DNA of 64,000 bases from Pseudomonadota bacterium (GTDB lineage Bacteria > Pseudomonadota > Alphaproteobacteria > Sphingomonadales > Sphingomonadaceae): contig JAEWZX010000030.1 of the NCBI GenBank assembly GCA_023394965.1, positions 62,001-126,000 on the forward strand, in the 5' to 3' direction. How positions within the stretch are numbered: position 1 is the first letter of the stretch; every line of letters starts with the position of its first letter. The notes under the pieces were generated by a model. That model was not told where the DNA came from and did no database searches. It worked only from the letters and a program-made list of their open reading frames with translations. Both the position numbers and the translations under genes were made by a program. This document shows, piece after piece, positions 15,407-24,717 of this stretch.

Positions 15407-16740
15407 TCAAGCGCCTGATACTGGCCCATTTCCTTTGGATTTAGCCGGACGGTTATGAGCCGGGTCGAACCACCCTCTTCAGCCTCGATATCCTCGATCA
15501 CCTCGCCATGAGCATGAAGCCAGGCAATGCGGCGACCATCGCTGACGGGGACTTCGAAACTTCTCAAGGTGGCATTACGGGTCAGCATGGTACCGAGCCG
15601 GTCGAGCAAAGAGTCGAGCCCGTCGCCCGTCAAAGCAGACATTGCGACGATGTCTTCATTGCTCTCCACCTGCAGCGCCAATTCTTCGGCATCGTCGCCG
15701 TTCAGCAAATCCCATTTGTTCCACACTTCCAATATGGGGATGGATGATGTTTCCCCTTCCCCCTCGATGACACCCAGGTCACGCAATATTTCCAGAACCT
15801 GGGCCTTTTGTGCCGCAGTCGACGGGTTGGATATGTCTCTCACATGGCAGATGACATCGGCCGACGTCACTTCCTCCAAGGTCGCGCGGAACGCAGCGAC
15901 CAACTGCGTGGGCAGATCGGATATGAACCCCACCGTGTCAGACAGGATGGCCTTTTCAACCCCAGGTAAAGCGATTGCCCGCATTGTCGGGTCGAGCGTG
16001 GCGAAGAGCAGGTCTTCGGCCATCACCGCCGCACCCGTCAGGTGATTGAACAGGGTGGATTTGCCCGCGTTGGTATATCCGACCAGCGCAACCACAGGCC
16101 ATGGGGCCCGCTCCCGCCTTTCGCGATGAAGGCCGCGGGTTTTGCGAACCTGCTCCAACTCCTTGCGCAGGCGGCCCATGCGCTGGCGGATCATTCGTCG
16201 GTCGGCCTCGATCTGGGTTTCACCTGGACCACCCAGAAAGCCGAAACCACCCCGCTGGCGTTCAAGGTGGGTCCAGCTGCGAACCAGGCGGCTCTGCTGA
16301 TAGTCCAGATGGGCGAGTTCCACCTGCAATCGCCCTTCAGCTGTGGCAGCGCGTTCACCGAAGATTTCGAGGATCAGACCAGTCCGATCAATTACCTTGC
16401 GGGCCAGCTTTTCTTCGAGATTGCGCTGCTGAATCGGGGTCAGTGCCCCGTCAACGACAACCAGTTCGGCCTCGTTCTGCTCGCAGGCGATGCCGATGTT
16501 CTCGACCTGCCCTGCCCCGAACAGCAAGTTCGGACGGACTTCCCGAACCGGCAGCACGAAGCTGTCCGCAATTTTAATCCCAATGGCAAGCGCCAAGCCT
16601 TCAGCCTCGGCAAGCCGAGACTGTGCATCGAGGTCATAGGCCATCCCGCGGATGTCCGGGCACACTACAAGTGCCCGCGCCCCGCGCGATACCTCTCCCA
16701 TCAAATCATCGTCGAAGCTCAGTTGTCGTCCTCTTCCCAC
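15403..16740 (-). CDS. hflX: GTPase HflX
   Basis: Ribosome-associated GTPase (445 aa) that splits or rescues stalled 70S ribosomes. The N-terminal HflX domain contains the signature GGPGETQIEADRR (170-182) preceded by a helical linker. The G domain has G1 GYTNAGKS (221-228), G3 DTVGFISDLP and G4 NKWD. The longest form begins at a GTG (16740) that overlaps hfq by 22 bp; an internal ATG at 16701 would instead leave 17 bases after the hfq stop and may be the true start. hfq-hflX is a conserved pair. The stop interlocks with that of convergent mazG. Confidence 0.95.
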   Translation of the reverse strand: MGRGRQLSFDDDLMGEVSRGARALVVCPDIRGMAYDLDAQSRLAEAEGLALAIGIKIADSFVLPVREVRPNLLFGAGQVENIGIACEQNEAELVVVDGALTPIQQRNLEEKLARKVIDRTGLILEIFGERAATAEGRLQVELAHLDYQQSRLVRSWTHLERQRGGFGFLGGPGETQIEADRRMIRQRMGRLRKELEQVRKTRGLHRERRERAPWPVVALVGYTNAGKSTLFNHLTGAAVMAEDLLFATLDPTMRAIALPGVEKAILSDTVGFISDLPTQLVAAFRATLEEVTSADVICHVRDISNPSTAAQKAQVLEILRDLGVIEGEGETSSIPILEVWNKWDLLNGDDAEELALQVESNEDIVAMSALTGDGLDSLLDRLGTMLTRNATLRSFEVPVSDGRRIAWLHAHGEVIEDIEAEEGGSTRLITVRLNPKEMGQYQALD

Positions 16741-17258
16741 TCTTCGGTCAGATCAACCGGAGTGGCAGGCTGGATGGTTGAGACGGCGTGCTTATACGCA
16801 AGTTGCACATATCCATCGCGTTCGAGCAGCATGCAGAACAGATCATAAGCCGCGATCCTGCCCTGCAACATCACACCATTGACAAGGAACATCGTCACCT
16901 GCGCTTCCGCCTGGCTGACACGGCTCAGAAACACATCCTGCAACAGGCGCTGCTTGGCGCCCGATCCTTGGCTTGCGAACTGCGCGGTATCGACCGGCTG
17001 CGCCGGCATAATCGTGCTGATGGCATGCTTGTACACCAGCTGCGACTGGCCATCCCGCCGAAGCAGGATAGAGAAATTGTCGAACCAAGTCACAATGCCT
17101 TGCAGCTTCACCCCTTTGACCAGAAACATGGTCACTGGCGCCTTATTCTTGCGCAAAAGATTCAGAAAGGCATCTTGCAGGTTCTGGGGACGACCGCTTT
17201 GCTCCGCTACAGGGGGCTTGGGCCGTGGTCTTGCGGAAAGTGTTCGTTCGCCGGACAT
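16719..17258 (-). CDS. hfq: RNA chaperone Hfq with two tandem Sm domains
   Basis: 179 aa holding two Hfq units: residues 26-89 (NLQDAFLNLL ... LVYKHAISTIMP) and 105-168 (LLQDVFLSRV ... LAYKHAVSTIQP), joined by a roughly 15-residue linker, with an acidic tail EEWEEDDN. Both keep the proximal-pocket Q-D and Y-K-H. They differ elsewhere: the rim basic patch is RKNK in unit 1 but SQAE in unit 2, and the distal-face Lys of VKLQG is Met in unit 2. A trimer could form a pseudo-hexamer with alternating surfaces. ATG 17258 is preceded by GGGAA. Double-Hfq proteins are, to my knowledge, reported from other sphingomonads and Zymomonas. Confidence 0.95.
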   Translation of the reverse strand: MSGERTLSARPRPKPPVAEQSGRPQNLQDAFLNLLRKNKAPVTMFLVKGVKLQGIVTWFDNFSILLRRDGQSQLVYKHAISTIMPAQPVDTAQFASQGSGAKQRLLQDVFLSRVSQAEAQVTMFLVNGVMLQGRIAAYDLFCMLLERDGYVQLAYKHAVSTIQPATPVDLTEEWEEDDN

Positions 17259-17424
17259 ATTGTTTCCCGTTTCTTGGCAGCCCATCGCAGAGCCGCAATC
17301 TGGGCGCCCACCACGCCCGAGGTGCCCACAATATCTTGCAGACCAAGCTATACTGGTGGAATATTTATAACAACGCAATGCAATCCTGGTTTCGTCCAAG
17401 AACACGCAACTTGTGTGATAGACT

Positions 17425-18810
17425 TCAGTTCTTTCGTTCCGGTCCCTTTCGTTCGACCATTCCCAGAAGCTTCAGCTTCCGGTGAAGGGCCGATCGTTCC
17501 ATTCCGATAAAATTCGCGGTTTTCGAGATATTGCCCGAAAATCTGCGAATCTGAACGGTGAGATATTCACGTTCGAAGTTCTCCCGAGCTTCGCGAAGTG
17601 GGGCTGCCATCATGGCGCCCACCCCGCCATTTCCGCCGACTTTGCCGCCGAGCACTTCTTCTGGCAGCATGTCGACTTCGATCTGCTCCAGATTTTCGCG
17701 GGGCGTCAGAATGATCGTCCGCTCCACCACATTGCGCAACTGGCGCACGTTCCCCGGCCAATCATAGGCTTGCAAAGCCGCCATCGCCTCTTCGCTGATG
17801 GCAGGAGGGCGCAAACCCTGCTCGGTCGCGTAACGGGCAAAGAAGCCATCCGCCAGAGAAGGAATATCGTCCCGGCGTTCAGCCAGCGATGGCACCTCGA
17901 CCGGGACCACATTCAGCCGGTAGAACAGGTCTTCGCGAAACCGCTTCTCTTCCATTTCCTTGCCTAGGTCGCGCGATGTAGAGGACACCACGCGGACATC
18001 CACCCCAATCTGGCGTGTTCCACCGACCCGAACGAAGCTTTGCTCTGTCAGCACCCGCAGAATACGCGCCTGCGTCGAGAGCGGCATGTCGGCCACTTCG
18101 TCCAGATAGAGCGTGCCGCCATCGGCAGTCTCCAGCAATCCCGGGCGAACCAGCTTGCCATCTGCCTCTTCACCAAACAGCTCCTCTTCGAAACGTTCAG
18201 GGGTGATGCGCGCGGAATTAACGATCACAAAGGCCTTGTCGGCACGGGGACTCCAACTGTGCAGCAACCGCGCAGCCACTTCCTTGCCTGCGCCCGCGGG
18301 GCCGGTCACCAATACGCGGCTGCCCGTATTCGCCACGCGCTTGAGCGTTGCACGAACGGCATTGATTACCGCAGAATTGCCAGTGAATTCCTCATCCTGC
18401 GCCTGATCTTCGCGCAGACGAGTGTTTTCCCGCCGCAGCCTTTCAGTCTCGGTCGCCCGTTCCACAAGATACAGCAGGCGCTCAGCCTCAAACGGCTTTT
18501 CGATAAAATCGACGGCGCCACGGCTGACAGCGCTGACCGCCGTATCGATGTTGCCATGGCCGGAGAAAATGATCACCGGCAGATCAGGCTCACGCGCCTT
18601 GATGGCATCCAGCACTTCGAGCCCGTCCATCTGGCTGCCATGCAGCCACACATCGAGCAGCACGAGACTTGGGCGTTTTTCGTCGACCGCCTCAAGCGCG
18701 GAAGTGCTGTCTCCGGCGGTACGGCAGTCGTAGCCTTCGTCGCTCAGCACCCCAGCGACAAGTTCGCGAATGTCGCGTTCGTCATCGACGATGAGAATAT
18801 CTAACGCCAT
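17425..18810 (-). CDS. ntrX: Response regulator NtrX (lacks GAFTGA)
   Basis: 461-aa partner of NtrY. Receiver domain with Asp9-Asp10 and phospho-acceptor Asp53, AAA+ domain with Walker A GPAGAGKE (170-177) and Walker B TLYLDEV (233-239), and a Fis-type HTH at the C-terminus (SGNISKTANFIGMERSALHRKL). The sigma-54-contacting GAFTGA loop is absent: ELFG is followed by EEADGKLVRPG. I therefore infer a regulator that does not activate sigma-54 directly. It lies 6 bp downstream of ntrY. Known roles of NtrYX in alphaproteobacteria include nitrogen, redox and envelope control. Confidence 0.94.
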   Translation of the reverse strand: MALDILIVDDERDIRELVAGVLSDEGYDCRTAGDSTSALEAVDEKRPSLVLLDVWLHGSQMDGLEVLDAIKAREPDLPVIIFSGHGNIDTAVSAVSRGAVDFIEKPFEAERLLYLVERATETERLRRENTRLREDQAQDEEFTGNSAVINAVRATLKRVANTGSRVLVTGPAGAGKEVAARLLHSWSPRADKAFVIVNSARITPERFEEELFGEEADGKLVRPGLLETADGGTLYLDEVADMPLSTQARILRVLTEQSFVRVGGTRQIGVDVRVVSSTSRDLGKEMEEKRFREDLFYRLNVVPVEVPSLAERRDDIPSLADGFFARYATEQGLRPPAISEEAMAALQAYDWPGNVRQLRNVVERTIILTPRENLEQIEVDMLPEEVLGGKVGGNGGVGAMMAAPLREARENFEREYLTVQIRRFSGNISKTANFIGMERSALHRKLKLLGMVERKGPERKN

Positions 18811-18816
18811 ACGGCC

Positions 18817-21078
18817 CTACCCTTCATTTGTCTTGCTTGCGCGCACATCGCCCTTTGAGGCGAGCGGATCACGCGCGAAACGCATGGTCACACGCGTGCC
18901 CCCGGTATCGACCGAGGTAAATGTCATTTCACCGCCGTGTTCCTCGACGATCTTGTTCACGATCGCGAGGCCAAGGCCGGTGCCCTTCTCGCGGGTCGTT
19001 ACATAGGGTTCGAGAATATTGACTCGGTCCTGCGGCAGGCCAACGCCATTGTCCTGTACGGAAACGATCACGGACTCTTCGCCAGGTTCGACCTGCACAC
19101 GGATCTTTCCACGAAAGTCGACGTCGGAAGTCTGCGCTTTTGATTCAATAGCTTCGTAGGCATTCTTGAGTGTGTTTGTCAGAGCCTGGCCAAGTTGATG
19201 CCGGTCGCACTGAATGCGAACCGGTCCGTCGTCAGGACTATCCAGACGATAATCGACTTCGGGGTGGGCCACTTCCTGCAGGAACATGGCCTGACGAACG
19301 AGGTCGAGAGCGTCTTCGGGGCGAAAACTGGGTTTCGGAAGTCGCGCAAAACTCGAAAACTCGTCGACCATCTTTCTGAGGTCACCAACCTGCCGCACGA
19401 TGGTATTGGTCAATTCATCGAACAGTTCGCCATCCTGTTCGATCTGCTTGCGATATCTCCGCTTCAGCCGCTCGGTGGCGAGTTGTATCGGGGTCAGCGG
19501 GTTCTTGATCTCATGTGCAATCCTGCGCGCGACATCGGACCAGGCCGCCTGACGCTGATCGAGAAGCTGTCTGGTGATATCTTCGAATGTTATCACATGG
19601 CTATCGCTTCCCCGGCCGATCTTGACGGCGAGCGTCAACAATTCGCCATTGCGATTGTGCGAGACTACCCCTTGAGTAAGCCCTCCTCTGACCATAGCAC
19701 CAATCTGCGGCGCCAGATCATCGAGAGTCGTCGGCAGTCTGCCAGAAGCCGATTCACTGGCCAGCATGGCCTGAGCCGGGGCATTCATAAGTAGAACATT
19801 CAGATCGCTATCTACCGAAATTACACCGGCACTGACGGATTCAAGCACGGCCTCGATGAAGCTACGCCGCTGTTCCAGTTCCGTATTTGCCGAAAGAAGC
19901 GCGTCGGTCTGCTTTTCCAATTGCGCAGTCATCCGGTTGAAGGCCCGGTTGAGGAGACCGATTTCGTCGGCCCCTGTCCGCCCTTCGACGCGTAACGCGA
20001 AATTGCCTGCGCCGACTTTGCGGGCGGCTGCAACAAGATCCGTAAGCGGTTCGACCTGTCGATCGGCAAAGCGCAGCGCGAACCACACGGCTAGGCCGAC
20101 AAGCGCGAGCGAAACGAAGAACAGTGCCAGATTGAACCGCAATTGCAGCGCTCGGGCGCGCGTGGTGAGATCATTGTACGCGGCAGAGATGGAACGGGCA
20201 GTCTGCCAACTGCGAAACGTGCCGATTTCCGCGTTACGAGCGGTATACAGATAAATGCCAGCCTCGCGGTCTATCGGCGCGACGGCCTCGATCCTCTCCG
20301 GAGTTCCGCGAACTGCCACCTGTTCGCCCTTGGACAGTTGGGCAAGCGATTCCTGAGCAAATTCACGCGGGTTGCTGTCTTCTGCAAGACCATAAACTAC
20401 AGCGGTGCGCATGGTGCGATCCGGCATCGCTTGCAGGATCGCGCTTTCAATAACGTCGCGCGGTTCAGCCTGATACTGGTAAACCAGTGCAAAGTTGGGA
20501 TCGGTCAGCTCTACACGACCCAGAACGGTGCGCATGTCCATAGCCATGGAAATGGTTTCATTGGCGAGATCAAGCTGGTTTTCCTCGTAATAACTGTCGG
20601 CCAGCTGATTGGCGCTTTCCATCATCCCACGGGAATCGTCGGAAAACCAGAAGTCGACACCCGACTGAAACAGGAATGCCGCAAAACCGGCGACCAGCAG
20701 CGTCGGAACTGCCGCGATCATGGAGAAGAAGAATACCAAGCGGACATGTAGCCTGGCTGTGCTTCCCGCAGCGCGACGCAATGCGATCCGTCGCCCGGCC
20801 AGCACCAGCAGCGCCATTGCGGGAATCAGTGTGCCGATAAGCAGGCCAGCCACCTGCCGTGACGGAAGAAGAGCACCATCCGGTGGGGCATTGCTGAAGG
20901 TGGCCCATGTGCTGCCCACCATCACCAGAAAAGCGATCGCTGCGATTATCTCAACATAGGCGATGATGTTCTGACGCCGCGATGTCACGATGAATCTGCG
21001 CCACCAGCGTGGAGTTTGTCCCCTTGATACTTCTGCACCGGTTGCCATCGTGGCGGGCATACAACGGCAGTGTTGCAC
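18817..21078 (-). CDS. ntrY: Sensor histidine kinase NtrY
   Basis: Membrane kinase of up to 753 aa. The N-terminal region has several hydrophobic helices and a large extracytoplasmic stretch, followed by a TM helix (about 318-340), HAMP, PAS (about 410-500), a HisKA H-box HEIKNPLTPIQ (near 521) and a HATPase with DNGVGLPQDRVNILEPYVTT and GTGLGLAIV. The exact start is uncertain: ATGs at 21078, 21060 and 21048 are all in frame, and the first conserved hydrophobic helix begins only after about residue 38. The phosphorylation target is NtrX, 6 bp downstream. It follows ntrC in the same direction after a 55-bp gap. Confidence 0.94.
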   Translation of the reverse strand: MQHCRCMPATMATGAEVSRGQTPRWWRRFIVTSRRQNIIAYVEIIAAIAFLVMVGSTWATFSNAPPDGALLPSRQVAGLLIGTLIPAMALLVLAGRRIALRRAAGSTARLHVRLVFFFSMIAAVPTLLVAGFAAFLFQSGVDFWFSDDSRGMMESANQLADSYYEENQLDLANETISMAMDMRTVLGRVELTDPNFALVYQYQAEPRDVIESAILQAMPDRTMRTAVVYGLAEDSNPREFAQESLAQLSKGEQVAVRGTPERIEAVAPIDREAGIYLYTARNAEIGTFRSWQTARSISAAYNDLTTRARALQLRFNLALFFVSLALVGLAVWFALRFADRQVEPLTDLVAAARKVGAGNFALRVEGRTGADEIGLLNRAFNRMTAQLEKQTDALLSANTELEQRRSFIEAVLESVSAGVISVDSDLNVLLMNAPAQAMLASESASGRLPTTLDDLAPQIGAMVRGGLTQGVVSHNRNGELLTLAVKIGRGSDSHVITFEDITRQLLDQRQAAWSDVARRIAHEIKNPLTPIQLATERLKRRYRKQIEQDGELFDELTNTIVRQVGDLRKMVDEFSSFARLPKPSFRPEDALDLVRQAMFLQEVAHPEVDYRLDSPDDGPVRIQCDRHQLGQALTNTLKNAYEAIESKAQTSDVDFRGKIRVQVEPGEESVIVSVQDNGVGLPQDRVNILEPYVTTREKGTGLGLAIVNKIVEEHGGEMTFTSVDTGGTRVTMRFARDPLASKGDVRASKTNEG

Positions 21079-21133
21079 TTATGCAAGTATAAATTCGACA
21101 AATTGAGGCTAACTGTAGCCAGTATGCCAGAAG

Positions 21134-22546
21134 CTAGCTTCGACGACCGAAACTTTCGGGCACGATATCGAGCTCCGAAAGGCGCTTGCGCAGCGTGTTG
21201 CGGTTGATTCCCAGCAACCGGGCGGCGCGTAGCTGGTTGCCCTGGGTCTGCTCCAGCGCATGCTCGAACAGTGGTTTCTCGAATGCGGCAAGCGCTGCAT
21301 GATACACTGCACCGTTAGCCGGGCGCGCTTGTTGTATCCAGACTTCCAGCGCAGCTTCGAAGCCGTCCTTTGCTTGTTCATCTGTAGGGGTTCGCGGTGG
21401 CGGCAGGATGTCGGCAACTGAAGATGCGTCGATCACGTCATCCCGCGCCATCAGCGCCAGCCGGAAAACGGCGTTGCGCAATTCGCGCACATTGCCGCGC
21501 CATTCGCGTGTCTCCAGCGCTTCGATGGCGTCGGAACTCGCCTGGCGTCCGGGTAGGCCTTCAGCCGCGGCCTGGCCCAGGAAATGTCGTACCAACGCAC
21601 CCACGTCTTCCGGTCGTTCCCGTAGAGGCGGCAGGTGGATCGGCACGACATTGAGACGATAGTAGAGATCTTCGCGGAAACGGCCGTCGCCGATCATCGG
21701 CACAAGATCGCGATTTGTCGCAGCGACGATGCGCACATCGACACCGATTTCCTGACGCCCGCCAACTCTGCGGATCTTGCCTGATTGCAGCGCGCGGAGC
21801 AGCCGGGTCTGCGCTTCCGCCGGCATATCGCCGATTTCGTCGAGAAACAGCGTTCCGCCATTAGCCTGTTCGAATTTGCCGATCTGCTGGTTGACCGCCC
21901 CGGTAAAGGCACCACGCTCGTGACCGAAGAGTTCGCTTTCCAGCAGATCATGCGGGATGGCAGCCATGTTGACCGCCACGAAGGGGCCGGTCTTGCGCGA
22001 GCCCAACTCGTGGATCGCTTCGGCCACCAGCTCCTTGCCGGTGCCGCTTTCTCCGGTGATGAGAACCGTCAGATCGTTCCTGAGTACCCGCGTGATCATG
22101 CGGAACACACCCTGCATCGCCGGACTGCGCCCGATGAGCGGGAGTGCGCTTTCCTCTCCCTCCAGGTCATCCTGGACCGACGGACGACTTGCCACGGCCT
22201 GGGCGACCGCCTGCGTCAGTTCGTCCAGATCGAAGGGTTTAGGAAAATATTCGAACGCATCGCTGTCGCTGGCTCGCACAGCCGTATCCAGCGTGTTCTG
22301 CGCAGACAGAACGATTATCGGCATGTCGGGGGCCACGTCGCGCACGGCGTCGATGGATGCGAGACCATCGCCGTCTTCCAGCATCACATCCGTCAGCATG
22401 ACATCGAAACGCTGCTGACCGAGCAAAGCATCACGCCGCGCTATGCTCTCGCAAGCGGTAATCTCGAACCCATCTTCGCGCAGGGCCTCGGTGATCACCG
22501 TAGCGATGCTCTTGTCGTCCTCGACCAGCAGAACTGCGTGCGTCAT
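21134..22546 (-). CDS. ntrC: Nitrogen regulator NtrC (sigma-54 activator)
   Basis: 470-aa NtrC/NR(I). Receiver domain with acidic pair Glu9-Asp10-Asp11 and phospho-Asp53; AAA+ domain with GESGTGKE (165-172) and an intact GAFTGA (212-217) for sigma-54 contact; Fis-like HTH at the C-terminus (QLRAARLLGINRNTLRKRL). Under nitrogen limitation, phosphorylated NtrC activates glnA- and amt-type promoters. Eight bases separate it from ntrB upstream. The intact GAFTGA contrasts with NtrX in the same cluster. Confidence 0.96.
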   Translation of the reverse strand: MTHAVLLVEDDKSIATVITEALREDGFEITACESIARRDALLGQQRFDVMLTDVMLEDGDGLASIDAVRDVAPDMPIIVLSAQNTLDTAVRASDSDAFEYFPKPFDLDELTQAVAQAVASRPSVQDDLEGEESALPLIGRSPAMQGVFRMITRVLRNDLTVLITGESGTGKELVAEAIHELGSRKTGPFVAVNMAAIPHDLLESELFGHERGAFTGAVNQQIGKFEQANGGTLFLDEIGDMPAEAQTRLLRALQSGKIRRVGGRQEIGVDVRIVAATNRDLVPMIGDGRFREDLYYRLNVVPIHLPPLRERPEDVGALVRHFLGQAAAEGLPGRQASSDAIEALETREWRGNVRELRNAVFRLALMARDDVIDASSVADILPPPRTPTDEQAKDGFEAALEVWIQQARPANGAVYHAALAAFEKPLFEHALEQTQGNQLRAARLLGINRNTLRKRLSELDIVPESFGRRS

Positions 22547-22554
22547 CGCCTCCC

Positions 22555-23619
22555 CTACCCTGCCGCTACGGGCAGATTGATGCGAAAATGTGTTTCTCCG
22601 GCGCTTTCATCCCGCTCGTGCGAGATGCGGCCGCCCATGTCGCGCAGAAGCTTGCGCACCAGCGCCAGGCCGAGCCCCTGACCATGCGGCTTACTGGATA
22701 CAAAGGGTTCGAATACGTGATCGCGCAGCGCGGGATCTATTCCAGGGCCCCGGTCCGATACGGTTATTTCGATGGGCAAACGCGTCGCTTTGCCGAAACG
22801 GATGGTATTGAAGACCAATCCGCTGATGAAGCGGGTTCGCACCCTCACCTTCGGCTCTTCCAGACCTGAACTTGCGTCGCAGGCATTGGCGATAAGGTTG
22901 ATCAGCACCTGCTCGAGCGCGCCCTGATCTGCTGCCACCGGTGGCAGCGATGGGTCGAATTCTTCCACCAATTCGCAGGCTGCGCTGCGCCCGGCCCTGA
23001 CCGTGCCCATCGCATTTCGGATAGCTTCATGGAGGTTGCACGGCCCAGTGATTTCCACTGGCTTGGCCCCCAGTTGCTGCATCCGGTCGATGAGCTCGGC
23101 AATCCGGTCCACCTCGGCAGAAATCATCCGGGCCAGCGGCTTGTCCTTGCCGGCCACGCGCCGGGCAAGCAATTGGCTCGCCCCGCGGATTGCGGAAAGC
23201 GGATTCTTTATCTCATGAGCAAGCACCGCAGGCGCGCGTAACTCGACGCGTTCGGTTTCGTCTTCGTCGTTTTCCGGCTGCCCGGCATCGGATAGCGTGA
23301 GGACCCGCCACCCATTCTCGCCTGCCATGGGGGAACTGGTGATATTCACCCGGCGATCGCCCACGGCCGTGGCGATGGTAACTCCCCGCGCGACGATCTG
23401 CGCATCGTTGGGTTGCAGGTTGTCGCTCAGACGTCGATCGGAAATTCCCACCACGTCCCAGAAACGCTTTTCGCAAAGCTTGCGGGCGCTGCGGCCCAGC
23501 ATTTCTTCCGCCGCGTGATTGGCTTCGACGATATTGTCATCTTCATCGAGCAGGAGCACGGCAAAGATGAGCGCCGCGAGCTGGTCGCGCGCATCGGGCG
23601 CGCCTGCCGCAGAGCTCAC
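22555..23619 (-). CDS. ntrB: Nitrogen sensor kinase NtrB
   Basis: 354-aa cytosolic kinase/phosphatase of NtrC with no membrane segment. An N-terminal PAS domain covers about residues 12-110. The phospho-accepting His is residue 135 in AHEIKNPLSAIRG, and the ATPase domain carries SDRGPGIDPALRDHVFEPF and HGQGLGLALV. It overlaps dusB by 4 bp, the classical nifR3-ntrB arrangement. Control by a PII protein is expected, but no glnB lies in this window. Confidence 0.95.
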   Translation of the reverse strand: MSSAAGAPDARDQLAALIFAVLLLDEDDNIVEANHAAEEMLGRSARKLCEKRFWDVVGISDRRLSDNLQPNDAQIVARGVTIATAVGDRRVNITSSPMAGENGWRVLTLSDAGQPENDEDETERVELRAPAVLAHEIKNPLSAIRGASQLLARRVAGKDKPLARMISAEVDRIAELIDRMQQLGAKPVEITGPCNLHEAIRNAMGTVRAGRSAACELVEEFDPSLPPVAADQGALEQVLINLIANACDASSGLEEPKVRVRTRFISGLVFNTIRFGKATRLPIEITVSDRGPGIDPALRDHVFEPFVSSKPHGQGLGLALVRKLLRDMGGRISHERDESAGETHFRINLPVAAG

Positions 23620-24635
23620 GCCGCCCGTCGATGCAGGAAAGGTTCGTAAAATCGCTCGATTTCTTCGAGAACCCTGGCCGGATCATCGATGAAATTGACA
23701 AAATTCCTGAATTCGGCCGAACCGTGCAGACCCTTGGTATACCAGCCGAGGTGCTTGCGAGCGATCTTGGTGCCTACCCCTTCGCCGTAATGATCAAGCA
23801 TCATCGTGTAGTGCTCGATGAGCGTCTGGTACTGTTCGTCGAAGCTCGGGCTGTCGAGCACTTCACCGGTTTGCCACCAGTGCATAACCTGCCCCAGCAG
23901 CCACGGCTTTCCATAGGCACCGCGGCCGATCATGATGCCATCGGCTCCCGATTGATCGAGGGCCTTTGCAGCGTCTTCGATAGTGCAGATGTCGCCATTG
24001 GCGATCACGGGAACCGATACCGCATCCTTCACTTTCCGAATGAAGGCCCAGTCCGCGCTGCCTTTGTACATCTGGTTGCGCGTGCGGCCGTGGACGGTGA
24101 TCATTTTAACACCCAGATCCTCCGCAATCCGCGCGAGTTCGGGGGCGTTGAGATCCACGTGGTCCCAGCCCATCCGCATCTTGACCGTGACCGGGACATC
24201 CACCGCCTTGACCGTCGCTTCCATGAGCTTCGTGGCAAGCGGCACTTCGCGCATCAGGGCAGATCCGGCCAGCTGCCCGACCACCTTGCGCACCGGGCAT
24301 CCGAAATTGATATCGATGATCGCAGCGCCATTATCCTGCTGCAGCTTCGCAGCGTCGGCCATGCTCGCCGGATCGCATCCGACAAGCTGCATCGACACCG
24401 GTTCTTCCGTGGAATCCCAGGCAGCCTTCTGAATGCTTTGCCGGGTCTCGCGGATCGCCGCCTCGCTGGCGATCATTTCGGTGACGTTGAGGCCCGAACC
24501 GTATCGGCGCACCAGCTTGCGGAAAGGTAGATCGGTAACGCCCGTCATGGGCGCAAGCACTACCGGCGTATCGATCGATACGTTACCGACAAGGATCGGT
24601 TTCGGCGGTGCCGGTGGAAGGGGAGTGGTGTTCAT
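23616..24635 (-). CDS. dusB: tRNA-dihydrouridine synthase DusB (NifR3)
   Basis: FMN-dependent enzyme of 339 aa that reduces specific uridines in the tRNA D-loop. The TIM barrel has APMTGVTDLPFR at the N-terminus, the catalytic Cys near residue 113 in INFGCPVRKVVG, and the FMN-binding VIANGDICTIEDA and GADGIMIGRGA segments. It is the first gene of dusB-ntrB-ntrC-ntrY-ntrX-hfq-hflX, which was historically named nifR3 for its link to ntrBC. Control of the whole set probably lies in the 82-bp divergent gap shared with ispDF. Confidence 0.95.
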   Translation of the reverse strand: MNTTPLPPAPPKPILVGNVSIDTPVVLAPMTGVTDLPFRKLVRRYGSGLNVTEMIASEAAIRETRQSIQKAAWDSTEEPVSMQLVGCDPASMADAAKLQQDNGAAIIDINFGCPVRKVVGQLAGSALMREVPLATKLMEATVKAVDVPVTVKMRMGWDHVDLNAPELARIAEDLGVKMITVHGRTRNQMYKGSADWAFIRKVKDAVSVPVIANGDICTIEDAAKALDQSGADGIMIGRGAYGKPWLLGQVMHWWQTGEVLDSPSFDEQYQTLIEHYTMMLDHYGEGVGTKIARKHLGWYTKGLHGSAEFRNFVNFIDDPARVLEEIERFYEPFLHRRAA

Positions 24636-24647
24636 GTCGGAACTGGT

Positions 24648-24664
24648 TGCCTAAATATTGGGCA
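24648..24664. promoter_or_regulatory. Candidate NtrC-type operator in the dusB-ispDF gap
   Basis: TGCCTAAATATTGGGCA is an imperfect palindrome with TGC and GCA ends spaced as in NtrC sites (TGC-N11-GCA). It sits 13 bp before the dusB start. Autoregulation of ntrBC operons by NtrC is known in other alphaproteobacteria; its application here is inference. Confidence 0.35.
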
Positions 24665-24717
24665 GGCACATAGTGCGTTGCAGCGCAAACGGCAAGTCGC
24701 TAGCGGGCAGCCTAGCT

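Noticed and set aside
20000..22700. Plus-strand ORFs of 200-300 codons opposite ntrY and ntrC
   Set aside because: All lie antisense to kinase and regulator genes with intact motifs; typical shadows in GC-rich DNA.
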